From assembly GCA_945902805.1 (NCBI GenBank), contig CAMDMZ010000009.1, positions 52,334 to 116,333 on the forward strand: a DNA stretch of 64,000 bases, read 5' to 3'. A program made the position numbers and the translations under genes. This DNA is from Propionivibrio dicarboxylicus. Its GTDB lineage: Bacteria > Pseudomonadota > Gammaproteobacteria > Burkholderiales > Rhodocyclaceae. Positions 35,115-48,067 of the stretch are shown one piece after another (the first letter of the stretch is position 1; the number at the start of each line of letters is the position of its first letter). The notes beneath the pieces were generated by a model that was not told the DNA's origin, made no database searches, and saw only the letters and a program-made list of their open reading frames with translations.

Positions 35115-36287
35115 ATGAGCCGCCCGCCTCGTCGATTGGTCTTCCTGCTGGCCGCCTTGACGGCAACCGGGCCGTTTGCCATCGACACCTATTTGCCCGC
35201 ATTCCCGGCAATCGCCGCCGACCTGGGCGCCAGCGACGTGCAAATTCAGCAGACGCTGCCGGCCTATCTGTTTCCGTTCGCCTTCATGATGCTGTGGCAT
35301 GGCGCCTTGTCCGACGCGCTCGGTCGCCGCCGCGTCATCCTCGTTGGCCTGGGTTTGTTCTCGCTGGCGTCGATGCTCTGCGCCACCGCCAGCAGTATCG
35401 AGATGCTGCTTCTGGGTCGGGCGCTGCAAGGCTTGGTTGGTGGTGTCGGCATGGTCGTCAGTCGCGCCATGGTGCGCGATCTGCTCGACGGCGCCGACGC
35501 GCAGCGCATGATGGCGTCGATGGCCATCCTGTTCGGCATTGCGCCGGCAATCGCACCCATCATTGGCGGCTGGATTCTGCATTTCTTTGCCTGGCAGGGC
35601 ATCTTCTGGTTTCTCGCCGGATTTTCTGGGCTCATGTTGCTGGCCTGCTTCGCCTGGTTGCCGGAAACTCTGGCGCCAGCCAAGCGTCAATCGCTGCATC
35701 CGGTCGATCTGTGGCACGCCTACGTCGGCGTCTTCACGCATCATCGCTTTCGCCGGCTGGCGCTCGCCAACGGCTTCAATTTCATCGCGGTATTCATCTA
35801 CGTGCTTTCGGCGCCGGTGTTCCTGATCCGTCATCTGGGCCTTTCGCCGCAATCCTTCGCCATCATGTTCATCCCTGTCGTTGCCGGCATGATGATCGGC
35901 GCGGCGCTTTCAGGGCGCCTGGCCGGCAAGCTCAGCCCCAACCGCACTATTGTCTGGAGCTATGCCGTTATGGCGCTGGCCGCAGGAGTCAATCTGTTAC
36001 TCAACCTCAGCCTGCCACCGGGTTTGCCCTGGTCGCTGCTGCCCTTGCCGCTATACACCCTCGGCATGGCGCTGGCCATGCCCAACCTGCAATTGCTGGC
36101 AATTGACCTGTTTCCGGAACGGCGCGGCCTGGCATCGAGTTGCCTTGGCGTGATCCAGACGGGCATCAATGCACTTGCTGCCGCCGTAATCATCCCCATC
36201 TTGTGCGACGCGCCACTGCATTTGGCGGCCGGGATGGCGCTTTTCCTGAGCTTGGGCGCCTTGGCGTTTCGCTTGTCCCTGCGTTAA
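35115..36287 (+). CDS. Bcr/CflA-family multidrug efflux MFS transporter
   Basis: A 390-aa inner membrane protein with twelve hydrophobic segments. ATGPFAIDTYLPAFPAIAADLGAS is the Bcr/CflA N-terminal signature and HGALSDALGRRRVILVGL the MFS loop 2-3 motif; RALQGLVGGVGMVVSRAMVRDL follows. Relatives export bicyclomycin, chloramphenicol or cysteine. It is divergent from the rhodanese gene and 34 bp before an exported rhodanese. Confidence 0.88.
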   Translation: MSRPPRRLVFLLAALTATGPFAIDTYLPAFPAIAADLGASDVQIQQTLPAYLFPFAFMMLWHGALSDALGRRRVILVGLGLFSLASMLCATASSIEMLLLGRALQGLVGGVGMVVSRAMVRDLLDGADAQRMMASMAILFGIAPAIAPIIGGWILHFFAWQGIFWFLAGFSGLMLLACFAWLPETLAPAKRQSLHPVDLWHAYVGVFTHHRFRRLALANGFNFIAVFIYVLSAPVFLIRHLGLSPQSFAIMFIPVVAGMMIGAALSGRLAGKLSPNRTIVWSYAVMALAAGVNLLLNLSLPPGLPWSLLPLPLYTLGMALAMPNLQLLAIDLFPERRGLASSCLGVIQTGINALAAAVIIPILCDAPLHLAAGMALFLSLGALAFRLSLR

Positions 36288-36321
36288 TCTGCGCCACTTT
36301 TTGTTTTGCTGGAGATTCCCA

Positions 36322-36753
36322 ATGTTGCTGAAACCTTTTCTGATGGCCCTTCTCACTATGACTACCACCGCTACCCTGGCCTCGACCGATCTCGCCGCCC
36401 CCGACGCCTCCGCCAAAGTGCAGGCTGGTCAAGTCACCCTGATCGACATCCGTACTCCAGGCGAGTGGAAGGAAACCGGCGTCCCCAAGGGCGCAAAGTT
36501 GGTGAATATGGTGCATCCGCAAGGCGCCACCGGCTTCGTTAATGCCGTGCTGGACAAGGTCAATGGTGATCGCGCAGCGCCTATCGCCCTGATTTGTCGC
36601 ACCGGCAACCGCACCACGCAAGTGCAGCGTTACCTAGAGAGCCAGGGCTTCACCAACATCCATAACGTCAAGGAAGGTATGGCCGGCAGTTCCGCCGGAC
36701 CGGGCTGGATCAAACGCGGGTTGCCAGTGGAGGCGTGCTCGAATCAGTGCTGA
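36322..36753 (+). CDS. Exported rhodanese-domain protein
   Basis: A 143-aa rhodanese with a signal peptide (MLLKPFLMALLTMTTTATLA). LIDIRTPGEWKETGVPKGA and the active loop LICRTGNRT with Cys92 are present, so it is probably an active periplasmic sulfurtransferase. ATG at 36322 has GGAG 7 nt upstream. It is a second rhodanese in this stretch; the other, at 34631, is cytoplasmic. Confidence 0.87.
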   Translation: MLLKPFLMALLTMTTTATLASTDLAAPDASAKVQAGQVTLIDIRTPGEWKETGVPKGAKLVNMVHPQGATGFVNAVLDKVNGDRAAPIALICRTGNRTTQVQRYLESQGFTNIHNVKEGMAGSSAGPGWIKRGLPVEACSNQC

Positions 36754-36800
36754 CCTTGAGACGGAGTCTTGACGCGACAGCAGTTATACTGCCAGCCTCG

Positions 36801-36870
36801 TTTCCGAGGAGCGCTGCAAGGTAAATCAATACCCTAGGCTCGGAACCTGTTTTTAACGGCGCTCACCACC
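36801..36870 (+). ncRNA. S-adenosylhomocysteine (SAH) riboswitch of metH
   Basis: The leader of metH shows the SAH aptamer: CCGAGGAGCGCTGC, then CTAGGCTCGGAA, then AACGGCGCTCACC. Helices can be traced: TTCCGAG (36802-36808) with CTCGGAA (36839-36845), and GAGCGC (36809-36814) with GCGCTC (36859-36864). This class is known to switch on SAH recycling and methionine synthase genes when SAH rises. A TATACT (-10-like, 36785-36790) lies just upstream. Confidence 0.93.
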
Positions 36871-36906
36871 CCTTGGATTTTTTCGCCGGGGCTTTCGGGT
36901 GAGCGC
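36859..36906 (+). promoter_or_regulatory. Probable expression platform of the SAH riboswitch
   Basis: GCGCTCACC (36859-36867), which forms the 3' side of the aptamer, is perfectly complementary to GGTGAGCGC (36898-36906). Nested CCCC/GGGG pairing extends the stem. The two folds exclude each other. No T run follows, so control by exposure of the metH Shine-Dalgarno (36942-36947) or by another means is more likely than a simple terminator. Confidence 0.6.
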
Positions 36907-36951
36907 ACAGGCCACAACGCTCCCCACCCCGGTCGTGGATTGGAGAGACGA

Positions 36952-39900
36952 ATGACCGCCAGCACGCCCCGACTGCAACCCGACCGCACCACCGAATTGC
37001 GCGAGCTACTTGCGCAACGCCTGCTGATTCTCGACGGCGCCATGGGCACCATGGTCCAGCGTCATGGCCTGGTCGAGGCCGATTATCGCGGGACGAAATT
37101 CGCCAACTCGGCAAAAGACCTCAAAGGCAACAACGACCTGTTGTGCATCACGCGGCCGGACGTGATTGGCGGCATCCACGCCGAATACCTTGAAGCCGGC
37201 GCCGACATCATCGAGACCAACAGTTTCAACGCCACGCGGGTTTCGCAGGCCGAATACGGATTGGAGGCGCATGCCTTCGAGCTGAACGTGGCGGCCGCCG
37301 CGCTGGCGCGCAAGATTGCCGACCAGTATTCGACGCCGGAGAAGCCGCGCTTTGTCGCTGGCGTACTCGGCCCGACTTCGCGTACCGCCTCGCTCTCGCC
37401 GGACGTAAATGACCCCGGCGCACGCAACATCACCTTCGACGCACTGGTCGTCGATTACGTCGAAGCCGCGCGCGGCCTGACCGAAGGCGGCGCTGACATC
37501 TTGCTGGTCGAGACGATTTTCGACACGCTGAACGCCAAGGCAGCATTGTTCGCCATCGAGAAGTTTTTCGACGAAGCCGGGCGTCGCTGGCCGGTGATGA
37601 TTTCCGGCACGATTACCGATGCTTCCGGTCGCACGCTGTCGGGCCAGACGGCAGAGGCCTTCTGGAATTCGCTGCGCCATGTGAAGCCGCTTTCATTTGG
37701 CCTCAACTGTGCGCTGGGCGCCGGCGAGTTGCGCCAGTACGTCGAGGAGCTATCGAAGCTCTGCGACTGCTTCATTTCCGCCCATCCCAACGCCGGCCTG
37801 CCGAATGCATTTGGCGGTTACGACGAAACGCCGCAGATGCTGGCCGACGAAATCGCCGAATGGGGTAAAGCCGGCATCATCAATATCGCCGGCGGTTGCT
37901 GCGGCACCTCGCCCGACCACATCCGTGCCATTGCTACCGCACTTAAAGAGACGAAACCACGCCGTCCCGCCAGCACCGACTTTTCACTACGCCTGTCGGG
38001 CCTCGAAGCGTTCAACGTCAATGCCGACAGTCTCTTCGTCAACGTTGGCGAACGCACCAATGTGACGGGGTCGAAGGCTTTCGCCCGCATGATCCTCGAA
38101 GGTCGCTTCGACGATGCGCTGGCCGTGGCCCGGCAGCAGGTGGAAAACGGCGCGCAGGTGGTCGACATCAATATGGACGAAGCGATGCTGGATTCGCAGG
38201 CGGCGATGGTGCGTTTTCTGCACCTGGTCGGCTCCGAGCCGGATATCTGCAAGGTGCCGCTGATGCTCGATTCCTCGAAATGGGAAGTGATCGAGGCCGG
38301 CCTCAAGTGCATCCAGGGCAAGGGCATCGTTAACTCGATTTCGATGAAGGAAGGCGAGGCCAAGTTCCTCGAACAGGCGCGGCTGGCTCGCCGCTACGGG
38401 GCGGCGGTGATCGTGATGGCCTTTGACGAGAAGGGCCAGGCCGATACCTACCAGCGCAAGACCGAGATTTGCAAACGTGCCTACGATCTGCTGGTGACCG
38501 ACGGCTTCCCGGCCGAGGACATCGTTTTCGATCCGAACATTTTTGCCATCGCCACTGGTATTCCCGAGCACGATAACTACGCGGTCGATTTCATCAACGG
38601 CGTGCGCTGGATCAAGGAAAACTTGCCGCATGCGCGCAGCTCGGGTGGCGTGTCGAACGTGAGCTTCAGCTTCCGTGGCAACGAAGCCGTGCGTGAGGCG
38701 ATCCACACCGTCTTCCTCTACCACGCGGTCAAGGCCGGGCTCACCATGGGCATCGTCAATGCCGGGCAGTTGGGCGTGTATGACGATCTGGCGCCGGAGT
38801 TGCGCGAGGCAGTGGAAGACGTGGTACTGAACCGGAAACCCGGCGCTGGTGACGTGCTGATCGAACTCGCCACCCGCGTCAAGGGCGCTGCGAAAGAGCA
38901 GGTCATCGATCTGGCCTGGCGCGAATGGCCGGTCGATAAGCGCCTCGAACACGCCATGGTCAAGGGCATTACCGACTACGTGGTGGCCGATACCGAGGAA
39001 TGCCGCGCCGCCTTGTTTGCTGCCGGCAAGCCGCCGCTCTCCGTCATCGAAGGCCCGTTGATGAACGGCATGAACGTGGTCGGCGACCTCTTCGGCGCGG
39101 GGAAAATGTTCCTGCCGCAAGTGGTGAAATCCGCCCGCGTCATGAAGCAAGCCGTGGCGCATTTGATCCCCTACATCGAGGAAGAAAAGCGCCGCACCGG
39201 CTCCACCTCCAAGGGCCGCATCATCATGGCCACGGTGAAAGGCGACGTGCACGATATCGGCAAGAACATTGTCGGCGTGGTGCTCGGCTGCAATGGCTAC
39301 GACATCATCGACCTCGGCGTGATGGTGCCAGCGGACAAGATTTTGAACGCGGCGAAGGAGCATGGCGCGCAAGCGATTGGCTTATCGGGCCTGATCACCC
39401 CGTCGCTGGAAGAAATGAGCCACTTCGCCGCCGAAATGAAGCGGCTCAAGTTCAACGTGCCCCTTCTTATTGGCGGGGCCACCACCAGCCGTGCCCACAC
39501 CGCGATCAAAATCGCCCCCAACTATGATGGCCCGGTGGTTTATGTACCGGATGCCTCCCGAGCGGTCGGTGTGGTGACCAAGCTATTGTCGATCGACATG
39601 CGCGAGGATTACCTCAAAGAAGTCGCCGCCGATTACGAAGCGGCCCGTGCCCTGCACGCCACCAAGAAGACCGCCGCGATGGTGTCGCTCGCCACCGCCC
39701 GGGCGAATGCCGCAAAATACGAATTTATTGGCAAATGCGCACCGGTCAAGCCGAAACAGCTCGGCGTCACCGTGCTGAAGCAGCTCGATCTGGCCGAAAT
39801 CGCCAAGTTCATCGACTGGAGCCCGTTCTTCCAGACGTGGGATCTGGCCGGGCGCTTCCCGAAAATTCTCGACGACGCCGTGGTCGGCGAAGCCGCACGC

Positions 39901-40629
39901 AATGTCTTCCACGACGCCCAAACCATGCTCGGCCAGATCATCGCCGAAGGCTGGCTGACGGCGAATGCCGTGTTCGGCCTGTTCCCGGTCACGCGCGAGA
40001 ACGAGGACATTACGTTCCTCAACAATGGTCAGCCCGCCTTCACTTGGTACGGCCTGCGCCGCCAGCACGAGCGGCCGGACGGCAGGGCCAATCAGGCGCT
40101 AGCGGACTTCGTTGCACCGACCGGCGACTACGCCGGCGCCTTTGCCGTCACCGCCGGCATCGGTATCGAAACCAAGCTCGCCGAGTTCGAGGCGCAGCAC
40201 GACGACTACCGGTCGATCATGTTGAAATCGCTCGCCGACCGCCTGGCTGAAGCCGCAGCAGAGTGGCTGCATCGTGAAGTACGCACTAACTACTGGGGCT
40301 ATGCGGCTAACGAGAATCTCGGCAATGACGAGCTGGTCGCGGAGAAATACCAGGGCATTCGTCCCGCCCCCGGCTACCCCGCCTGCCCCGACCATACGGC
40401 CAAAGGGGGCTTGTTCCAGTTGCTCGACGCACCGGGCAACGCCGGCATGGCGCTCACCGAAAATTTCGCCATGACCCCGGCAGCATCGGTAGCGGGCTTT
40501 TATTTGGCGCATCCCGACTCCATATACTTCGCTGTTTCAAAAATCGGCCGCGATCAGTTGCAGGACTGGGCGGCGCGGAGTGGCTACCCCGTGGCAGAAG
40601 CCGAAAAATGGCTCGCCCCCCTGCTCTAA
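36952..40629 (+). CDS. metH: Cobalamin-dependent methionine synthase MetH
   Basis: MetH methylates homocysteine using methyltetrahydrofolate and cobalamin. The 1225-aa protein is full length (E. coli 1227). Domains in order: homocysteine-binding (1-330) with Zn ligands Cys253, Cys316 and Cys317; pterin-binding (about 355-640) opening at [12 protein letters not shown]; cobalamin-binding (about 660-900) with DVHDIGKNI, His767 being the lower axial ligand; and the activation domain (about 915-1225) with [12 protein letters not shown]. The linker between the first two domains contains PASTDF, encoded by a copy of the 25-bp repeat. The ATG at 36952 follows GGAGAG; an SAH riboswitch controls it. 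Confidence 0.98.
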   Translation: MTASTPRLQPDRTTELRELLAQRLLILDGAMGTMVQRHGLVEADYRGTKFANSAKDLKGNNDLLCITRPDVIGGIHAEYLEAGADIIETNSFNATRVSQAEYGLEAHAFELNVAAAALARKIADQYSTPEKPRFVAGVLGPTSRTASLSPDVNDPGARNITFDALVVDYVEAARGLTEGGADILLVETIFDTLNAKAALFAIEKFFDEAGRRWPVMISGTITDASGRTLSGQTAEAFWNSLRHVKPLSFGLNCALGAGELRQYVEELSKLCDCFISAHPNAGLPNAFGGYDETPQMLADEIAEWGKAGIINIAGGCCGTSPDHIRAIATALKETKPRRPASTDFSLRLSGLEAFNVNADSLFVNVGERTNVTGSKAFARMILEGRFDDALAVARQQVENGAQVVDINMDEAMLDSQAAMVRFLHLVGSEPDICKVPLMLDSSKWEVIEAGLKCIQGKGIVNSISMKEGEAKFLEQARLARRYGAAVIVMAFDEKGQADTYQRKTEICKRAYDLLVTDGFPAEDIVFDPNIFAIATGIPEHDNYAVDFINGVRWIKENLPHARSSGGVSNVSFSFRGNEAVREAIHTVFLYHAVKAGLTMGIVNAGQLGVYDDLAPELREAVEDVVLNRKPGAGDVLIELATRVKGAAKEQVIDLAWREWPVDKRLEHAMVKGITDYVVADTEECRAALFAAGKPPLSVIEGPLMNGMNVVGDLFGAGKMFLPQVVKSARVMKQAVAHLIPYIEEEKRRTGSTSKGRIIMATVKGDVHDIGKNIVGVVLGCNGYDIIDLGVMVPADKILNAAKEHGAQAIGLSGLITPSLEEMSHFAAEMKRLKFNVPLLIGGATTSRAHTAIKIAPNYDGPVVYVPDASRAVGVVTKLLSIDMREDYLKEVAADYEAARALHATKKTAAMVSLATARANAAKYEFIGKCAPVKPKQLGVTVLKQLDLAEIAKFIDWSPFFQTWDLAGRFPKILDDAVVGEAARNVFHDAQTMLGQIIAEGWLTANAVFGLFPVTRENEDITFLNNGQPAFTWYGLRRQHERPDGRANQALADFVAPTGDYAGAFAVTAGIGIETKLAEFEAQHDDYRSIMLKSLADRLAEAAAEWLHREVRTNYWGYAANENLGNDELVAEKYQGIRPAPGYPACPDHTAKGGLFQLLDAPGNAGMALTENFAMTPAASVAGFYLAHPDSIYFAVSKIGRDQLQDWAARSGYPVAEAEKWLAPLL
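37961..37984 (+). repeat. Dispersed 25-bp repeat, copy 9 (in metH)
   Basis: CCCGC at 6-10, otherwise consensus, four Ts. Sense to metH but in a different frame from the mutY copy, read RRPASTDF. It lies in the linker between the homocysteine and pterin domains. Confidence 0.93.
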
Positions 40630-40673
40630 CGTTTGGCGCAGGAAACACGATGCAAGACCTCAAGGAGAATGCA

Positions 40674-41138
40674 ATGTCTGCAAACGAAGAAAACGATGGC
40701 CGCCTGAGCTTCAATCAAGCAATTGCGTATGTAAAACAGACCGGGAAAGACGCCTTTACCGCTATGCCGGTTTTTGGTGAAGATGGCGATGACGAAGAAG
40801 CCCGGGCAGAAGGCGCGCGCGTTTTTATCATCAGCCCGGATGAAGAAGAGGGTTGGACCGTGCGCTTTGTCGCCGGGCCGTTTTTCTCCAACGCCTTTGC
40901 CGCCAACGACATCATTCCGTACAACGAGATTCCCGATCATGTGCGCGAACTGCGCTACATTCCGACTCATTGTGAAGACGAGTGGCTGGAAGAGCAGATC
41001 CAGATTCTGATCGGCAAACTGACGCAGGCGGCCGGTGTGGGTGACCAAATGCCCGACTACGAGTCCCAACCGATCAAGACGGCTGGACCGGACGCCGTAT
41101 TTCCGGTGCACTTTCTCGGCCGTGGCGAACCTCACTAA
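40674..41138 (+). CDS. Hypothetical acidic 154-aa protein
   Basis: I do not recognise a family. The protein starts MSANEENDGRLSFNQAIAYVKQ, is strongly acidic (GEDGDDEEARAEGARVFIISPDEEEGWTVRF split over residues 35-65), has no signal peptide or membrane segment and ends in a basic-neutral tail. AAGGAG lies 6 nt before the ATG at 40674; an ATG at 40650 would add eight residues. It follows metH by 44 bp, so co-transcription is possible. Codon use matches its neighbours. Confidence 0.7.
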   Translation: MSANEENDGRLSFNQAIAYVKQTGKDAFTAMPVFGEDGDDEEARAEGARVFIISPDEEEGWTVRFVAGPFFSNAFAANDIIPYNEIPDHVRELRYIPTHCEDEWLEEQIQILIGKLTQAAGVGDQMPDYESQPIKTAGPDAVFPVHFLGRGEPH

Positions 41139-41159
41139 CGTTCATGGTCGCTGCCGAAA

Positions 41160-41214
41160 CCGTTCGCCCTGAACCTGTCGAAGGGCTGTGGTTCGACAAG
41201 CTCACCACGAACGG
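41160..41214. repeat. REP-like imperfect palindrome
   Basis: CCGTTCG (41160-41166) and CGAACGG (41208-41214) bracket a further imperfect inverted repeat, CCTGTCGAAGGGC against GTGGTTCGACAAGC. The form matches the widespread intergenic REP-type palindromes containing TTCGACAAGCTCA. It lies between the acidic protein and the CheZ-like gene and could act as a transcript end. No second copy is seen in the window. Confidence 0.65.
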
Positions 41215-41283
41215 CGTTGTTTCACGTTAAGATATTCGCCTTGATTGCAACCCCCGGCCCGGCCGGGTTTTAGTGAGGCGAGC

Positions 41284-41847
41284 ATGAGCGAAACGACTCC
41301 GCGCGGTACGCGCACCAATGCCCCCGACCTGGACTGGAGCCAGGTGCGTGAGACCGTCTTGATGCTGGAGCTCTCCGCCGGGCAGATCGAAGGCGCGATG
41401 AAGGATTCCAACAGTTCGGTCGAAGTGCTGACGGACTCGTTCACCACCATGGCCGGCTACATGCGGATGATCTCCGACACGGTGGCCAGTCTGCCCGACG
41501 ACGGTGAAGCCGGTGCCGCCAAGGACAGTCTGCGTGGCGTCACCGAGCACGTCTCGGGCATGGTGCATCAGGCCATCATCGCTTTCCAGTTTTACGACAA
41601 GCTGGTGCAACGCCTGGCTCACGTCAATCATAGCCTGGCATCGTTGTCGGATCTGGTCGCTGATCGCTCGCGCCTGTTCAATCCCATTGAGTGGGGCGCG
41701 CTGCAGGAGAAGATTCGCTCCAAGTATTCGATGAAGGAAGAACAGGCGATGTTCGAAGCGGTTATGAACGGCATGCCGGTCAAAGAAGCGCTGGAGCACT
41801 TCATGGCCGAGATGAAGGACAAGACGGACGATATTGAGCTGTTCTAG
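41284..41847 (+). CDS. CheZ-like protein of unknown function
   Basis: A 187-aa helical, soluble protein. No firm family name, but AIIAFQFYDKLVQRLAHV (98-115) carries Asp105 and Gln109 in a D-x3-Q arrangement on a helix, the layout of the catalytic residues of CheZ (QDLTGQ). Together with its place directly ahead of a hybrid kinase and a receiver protein, this suggests a phosphatase or a docking partner for a receiver domain. GAGG precedes the ATG. The gap to the kinase gene is 7 bp. The CheZ link is an inference from a short motif. Confidence 0.6.
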   Translation: MSETTPRGTRTNAPDLDWSQVRETVLMLELSAGQIEGAMKDSNSSVEVLTDSFTTMAGYMRMISDTVASLPDDGEAGAAKDSLRGVTEHVSGMVHQAIIAFQFYDKLVQRLAHVNHSLASLSDLVADRSRLFNPIEWGALQEKIRSKYSMKEEQAMFEAVMNGMPVKEALEHFMAEMKDKTDDIELF

Positions 41848-41854
41848 ATAAGGA

Positions 41855-45118
<3,264 letters not shown>

Positions 45119-45128
45119 GCTTTCGCCC

Positions 45129-46262
45129 ATGACCGACAAACTGTTTGTTTTTCTCGTCACCGCTGACGAGGCCTTTATTGCCTGCCACAAGGATCGTCTG
45201 GCGCGCGAGTTCGATCTCAATGTGCATCGTTCGGCGACAGAATGTCGAGCCGGTCTGGGCCAGAGGCGGCCCGATTTCGTCATCATTGACCTCGGCCTGC
45301 CGGAACAGCAAGGCATCGCTCTGCAACGAGACCTGCGCGACGACTTCGATACCTCCGATCTGTTTCAGTTGCACCTGTGCAGTGAAACCGATGCGGGCCG
45401 AGAAGAAGTCACGGCCGATGACCTGTTGCTGCAACCGGTGAGCGATGCCGTGTTCTGGCGCAAACTCGATCATCTGCGCAAGGTCTTTGCCCATAACGCG
45501 GCCGCGCGCGAGCAAATGTCCTACGCGCAGGGCGTCGCCCTGACGGCAATGTCGGCGATGGGCGAACTGGGTGTAGTGATGCAGTTTTTGTCCAAGAGCT
45601 TCACCTGCCACAACATTCAGTCGGTCGCGCTTCTGGCGCTCGAATCGCTGCGTCAATATGAACTCGAAGGCGTCGTCCATATCGTCTGGGAAGGTGACGG
45701 CCTGGCCTTGACCACCGGTGGCGATGAACCCAGCGACGATTTGCGCAAGCTGATCGCCCAGCGCCGTACGCTCGGCCGCATCCTTGAAATCGAACGCAAA
45801 TTGATCGTCAATTTCGACCACGTATCGGTCTTGGTGACCAACCTGCCGGAAGACGACGCGCAGCGCCGTGGTCGTATTCGCGACAACATCGCGACATTGG
45901 CCGAAGGTATCGAATCACGCATCCACGGTCTGCTGCTGGAACACGACAATGTGCTCAAGCAACAAGGCATCCGCTACGCCGTGTGGGAGATTCGTGACTC
46001 GGTAAAGAATCTCGACACGCGGCAAATGACCGATCTGACCAATAGCCGCGAACTGGTGAGCCGGGTCATCGACGATTTCGAAGATGCCTTCCTGCACATG
46101 GGCATGATGCCGGAAGTGGAAAACCAGCTGATCGGCCAATTGGTCGGCTTGCGCCACAAGGTCGCCGAAATTGTCGGCCGGCCGGGCGAAGTGCATGAGA
46201 AGCTGCAAACCGTGATCTGTGCCTTGGAAACCCTGGCCGGGGAAGTGGGGCAACCGGTCTAA
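45129..46262 (+). CDS. Degenerate receiver-domain protein with unknown C-terminal domain
   Basis: A 377-aa protein. Residues 1-120 look like a response-regulator receiver: FVIIDLGLPEQQG keeps the phosphoacceptor aspartate, but the usual acidic pair near the N-terminus is reduced to TADE and the conserved K-P is replaced by LLLQPVS, so phosphorylation may be lost or altered. Residues 130-377 are a helical and beta region I do not recognise, without helix-turn-helix, GGDEF or EAL motifs; they contain DFEDAFLHMGMMPEVENQL. It starts 10 bp after the kinase and is probably its partner. Confidence 0.75.
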   Translation: MTDKLFVFLVTADEAFIACHKDRLAREFDLNVHRSATECRAGLGQRRPDFVIIDLGLPEQQGIALQRDLRDDFDTSDLFQLHLCSETDAGREEVTADDLLLQPVSDAVFWRKLDHLRKVFAHNAAAREQMSYAQGVALTAMSAMGELGVVMQFLSKSFTCHNIQSVALLALESLRQYELEGVVHIVWEGDGLALTTGGDEPSDDLRKLIAQRRTLGRILEIERKLIVNFDHVSVLVTNLPEDDAQRRGRIRDNIATLAEGIESRIHGLLLEHDNVLKQQGIRYAVWEIRDSVKNLDTRQMTDLTNSRELVSRVIDDFEDAFLHMGMMPEVENQLIGQLVGLRHKVAEIVGRPGEVHEKLQTVICALETLAGEVGQPV

Positions 46263-47227
46263 GTATTTTTTGGCAGGCCGGAACGCGCGCACAGCATTGC
46301 ACCGCGCGTGGCCGGCCGTTCCAGTTGTTCGAGCCACCATTGCAGAGCACGGCCGTGTGACTTGCCGCTGGTCTTGCGCCAGGCATAGCTGACATGAATC
46401 TGCCGTTCGGCCCGTTCGACCCGTTTGGCGACCAGACGTCCGGTGTCGATATAGGGCTGGGCGAGGCCCTCGGGCAGGAAGCCACCGCCGAGTCCACGCA
46501 GATGCGCCTCCAGTTTGGCCGGCATGCTGGGCACGGTAAACACATCTTGCCCACCCAGCAGGCCGATGGTGATGCCGCCGCCACGCTGCACCGAATCGGC
46601 CACCGCCACGGCACGATGCTGCCGTATCAGATGGTCGCTCAAGGGCTCGCTTTCTCGCGCCAGAGGATGATGTGGCGCGATGGCATAGACGAAACGTTGG
46701 GTGCCCAAGGGCTGCACTTGTAGTCCGGCCATCGTGGCAGCCTCGGCCACCACGCCGAGTGCCAGATCGGCCTGCCCGGAGGTCAGGGTGTCGAGCGTTC
46801 CGGAAAGCGTTTCATCGCGCAAACGCAGGCGCGTCGGTGGTTGCAGGGTAAAAAACGCTTCGCAGAGCTCCATCACCGTCGTGCGGTTGATGATGCTATC
46901 GACGGCAATCGTGAACTGCGGTTCCCATCCGGTGGCGACGCGTCGCACGCGGTTGGCGACGGCATCGATTTCGTCGAGCAGCCGCGTCCCTTCACGGATG
47001 AGTTCCTGGCCCGCTTCCGTCAGCCGGGCCTGGCGCGAGCTGCGATCGAAGAGCAGCACATCGAGGGCGTCCTCGATCTGGCGCACGCGATAGGTCAGTG
47101 CACTGGGCACCATGCCACTGGCGCGGGCGGCGGCGGCAAAGCTGCCGCTTTCGGCGATGCGCTGCAGCAAGGCGAGGGAATCCGGCGTCAAAACATCGCG
47201 CGCCGAGTAGTTGATTTCTTTGTTCAT
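46259..47227 (-). CDS. LysR-family transcriptional regulator
   Basis: A 322-aa LysR-type regulator. The N-terminal helix-turn-helix is in SGSFAAAARASGMVPSALTYRVRQIE (about 27-52) followed by LLFDRSSRQARLTEAG, and the rest is a periplasmic-binding-like effector domain. It is divergent from the pirin and flavodoxin genes, which it probably controls. Its end overlaps the preceding gene by 4 bp. Confidence 0.92.
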   Translation of the reverse strand: MNKEINYSARDVLTPDSLALLQRIAESGSFAAAARASGMVPSALTYRVRQIEDALDVLLFDRSSRQARLTEAGQELIREGTRLLDEIDAVANRVRRVATGWEPQFTIAVDSIINRTTVMELCEAFFTLQPPTRLRLRDETLSGTLDTLTSGQADLALGVVAEAATMAGLQVQPLGTQRFVYAIAPHHPLARESEPLSDHLIRQHRAVAVADSVQRGGGITIGLLGGQDVFTVPSMPAKLEAHLRGLGGGFLPEGLAQPYIDTGRLVAKRVERAERQIHVSYAWRKTSGKSHGRALQWWLEQLERPATRGAMLCARSGLPKNT

Positions 47228-47252
47228 GGCTTCACCGTTCAGTGTTTTTGAA

Positions 47253-47263
47253 TGATGCCATCA
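47253..47263. promoter_or_regulatory. Candidate LysR-type operator
   Basis: TGATGCCATCA is a short inverted repeat with the T-n-A form of LysR boxes in the 97-bp gap between the divergent LysR and pirin genes. Only position and shape support it. Confidence 0.3.
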
Positions 47264-47324
47264 AAGCGACTGGATCATCAAGCACGTATCAACTCCTAAA
47301 GTGCAGTCATACAGGAGGCCACAC

Positions 47325-48026
47325 ATGATTGCGCTGCGTAAATCCCAGGACCGAGGCTATGCCGATCACGGCTGGCTCAAGAGCTACCACTCATTTTCCT
47401 TCGCCGGCTATTACGACCCGCAGCACATGGGTTGGGGCAACCTTCGGGTGATCAACGAGGATCGTATCGCGCCGGGCAGCGGCTTTGGCACGCATGCCCA
47501 TCGTGACATGGAGATTGTCAGTTACGTGATTTCCGGTGCCTTGGCGCACGATGACAGCATGGGACACGGCACCGCCATTCCACCGGGCGATGTGCAGCGC
47601 ATGAGTGCTGGCCGGGGGGTCACGCATAGCGAATTCAATCACAGCCAGGATGAGGCCACGCATTTCTTCCAGATCTGGATCGAGCCGCGACAACGCGGCC
47701 TGACGCCCGGCTACGAACAGAAGACTTTCGCGGCGGCCGAAAAACGCGGTCGCCTACGCCTGCTTGCTACGCCGGATGGCGCCCAGGGTTCGGTGACCAT
47801 CCACGCCGATGCGGCGCTTTACGCCGGATTTTTCGATGGCGACGAAATGGCGACCGTCAGTCTGAATCCCGAGCGCAAAGCCTATGTGCATCTGATTCGT
47901 GGCGCGCTCGACGTCAATGGCCAGCGCCTGCACGCCGGCGATGCGGCCTTGCTGTCCAATGAAACCGAACTGACATTGGCCGCAGGGCGGGATGCCGAAG
48001 TTCTGGTTTTTGATCTTGCCGCCTAA
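47325..48026 (+). CDS. Pirin-family protein (YhhW-like bicupin)
   Basis: A 233-aa bicupin. FGTHAHRDMEIVSYVISGALAHDDS holds the metal-binding histidines and glutamate of pirins, and DVQRMSAGRGVTHSEFNHS completes the first cupin. E. coli YhhW is a quercetinase; other pirins are redox-linked regulators. AGGAGG is 8 nt upstream of the ATG. It is followed 41 bp later by a flavodoxin-like gene and divergent from a LysR regulator, a common stress or quinone-response layout. Confidence 0.9.
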   Translation: MIALRKSQDRGYADHGWLKSYHSFSFAGYYDPQHMGWGNLRVINEDRIAPGSGFGTHAHRDMEIVSYVISGALAHDDSMGHGTAIPPGDVQRMSAGRGVTHSEFNHSQDEATHFFQIWIEPRQRGLTPGYEQKTFAAAEKRGRLRLLATPDGAQGSVTIHADAALYAGFFDGDEMATVSLNPERKAYVHLIRGALDVNGQRLHAGDAALLSNETELTLAAGRDAEVLVFDLAA

Positions 48027-48067
48027 ACACTAATTCACCCCACCACCCCACCCACAGGAGATTCACC

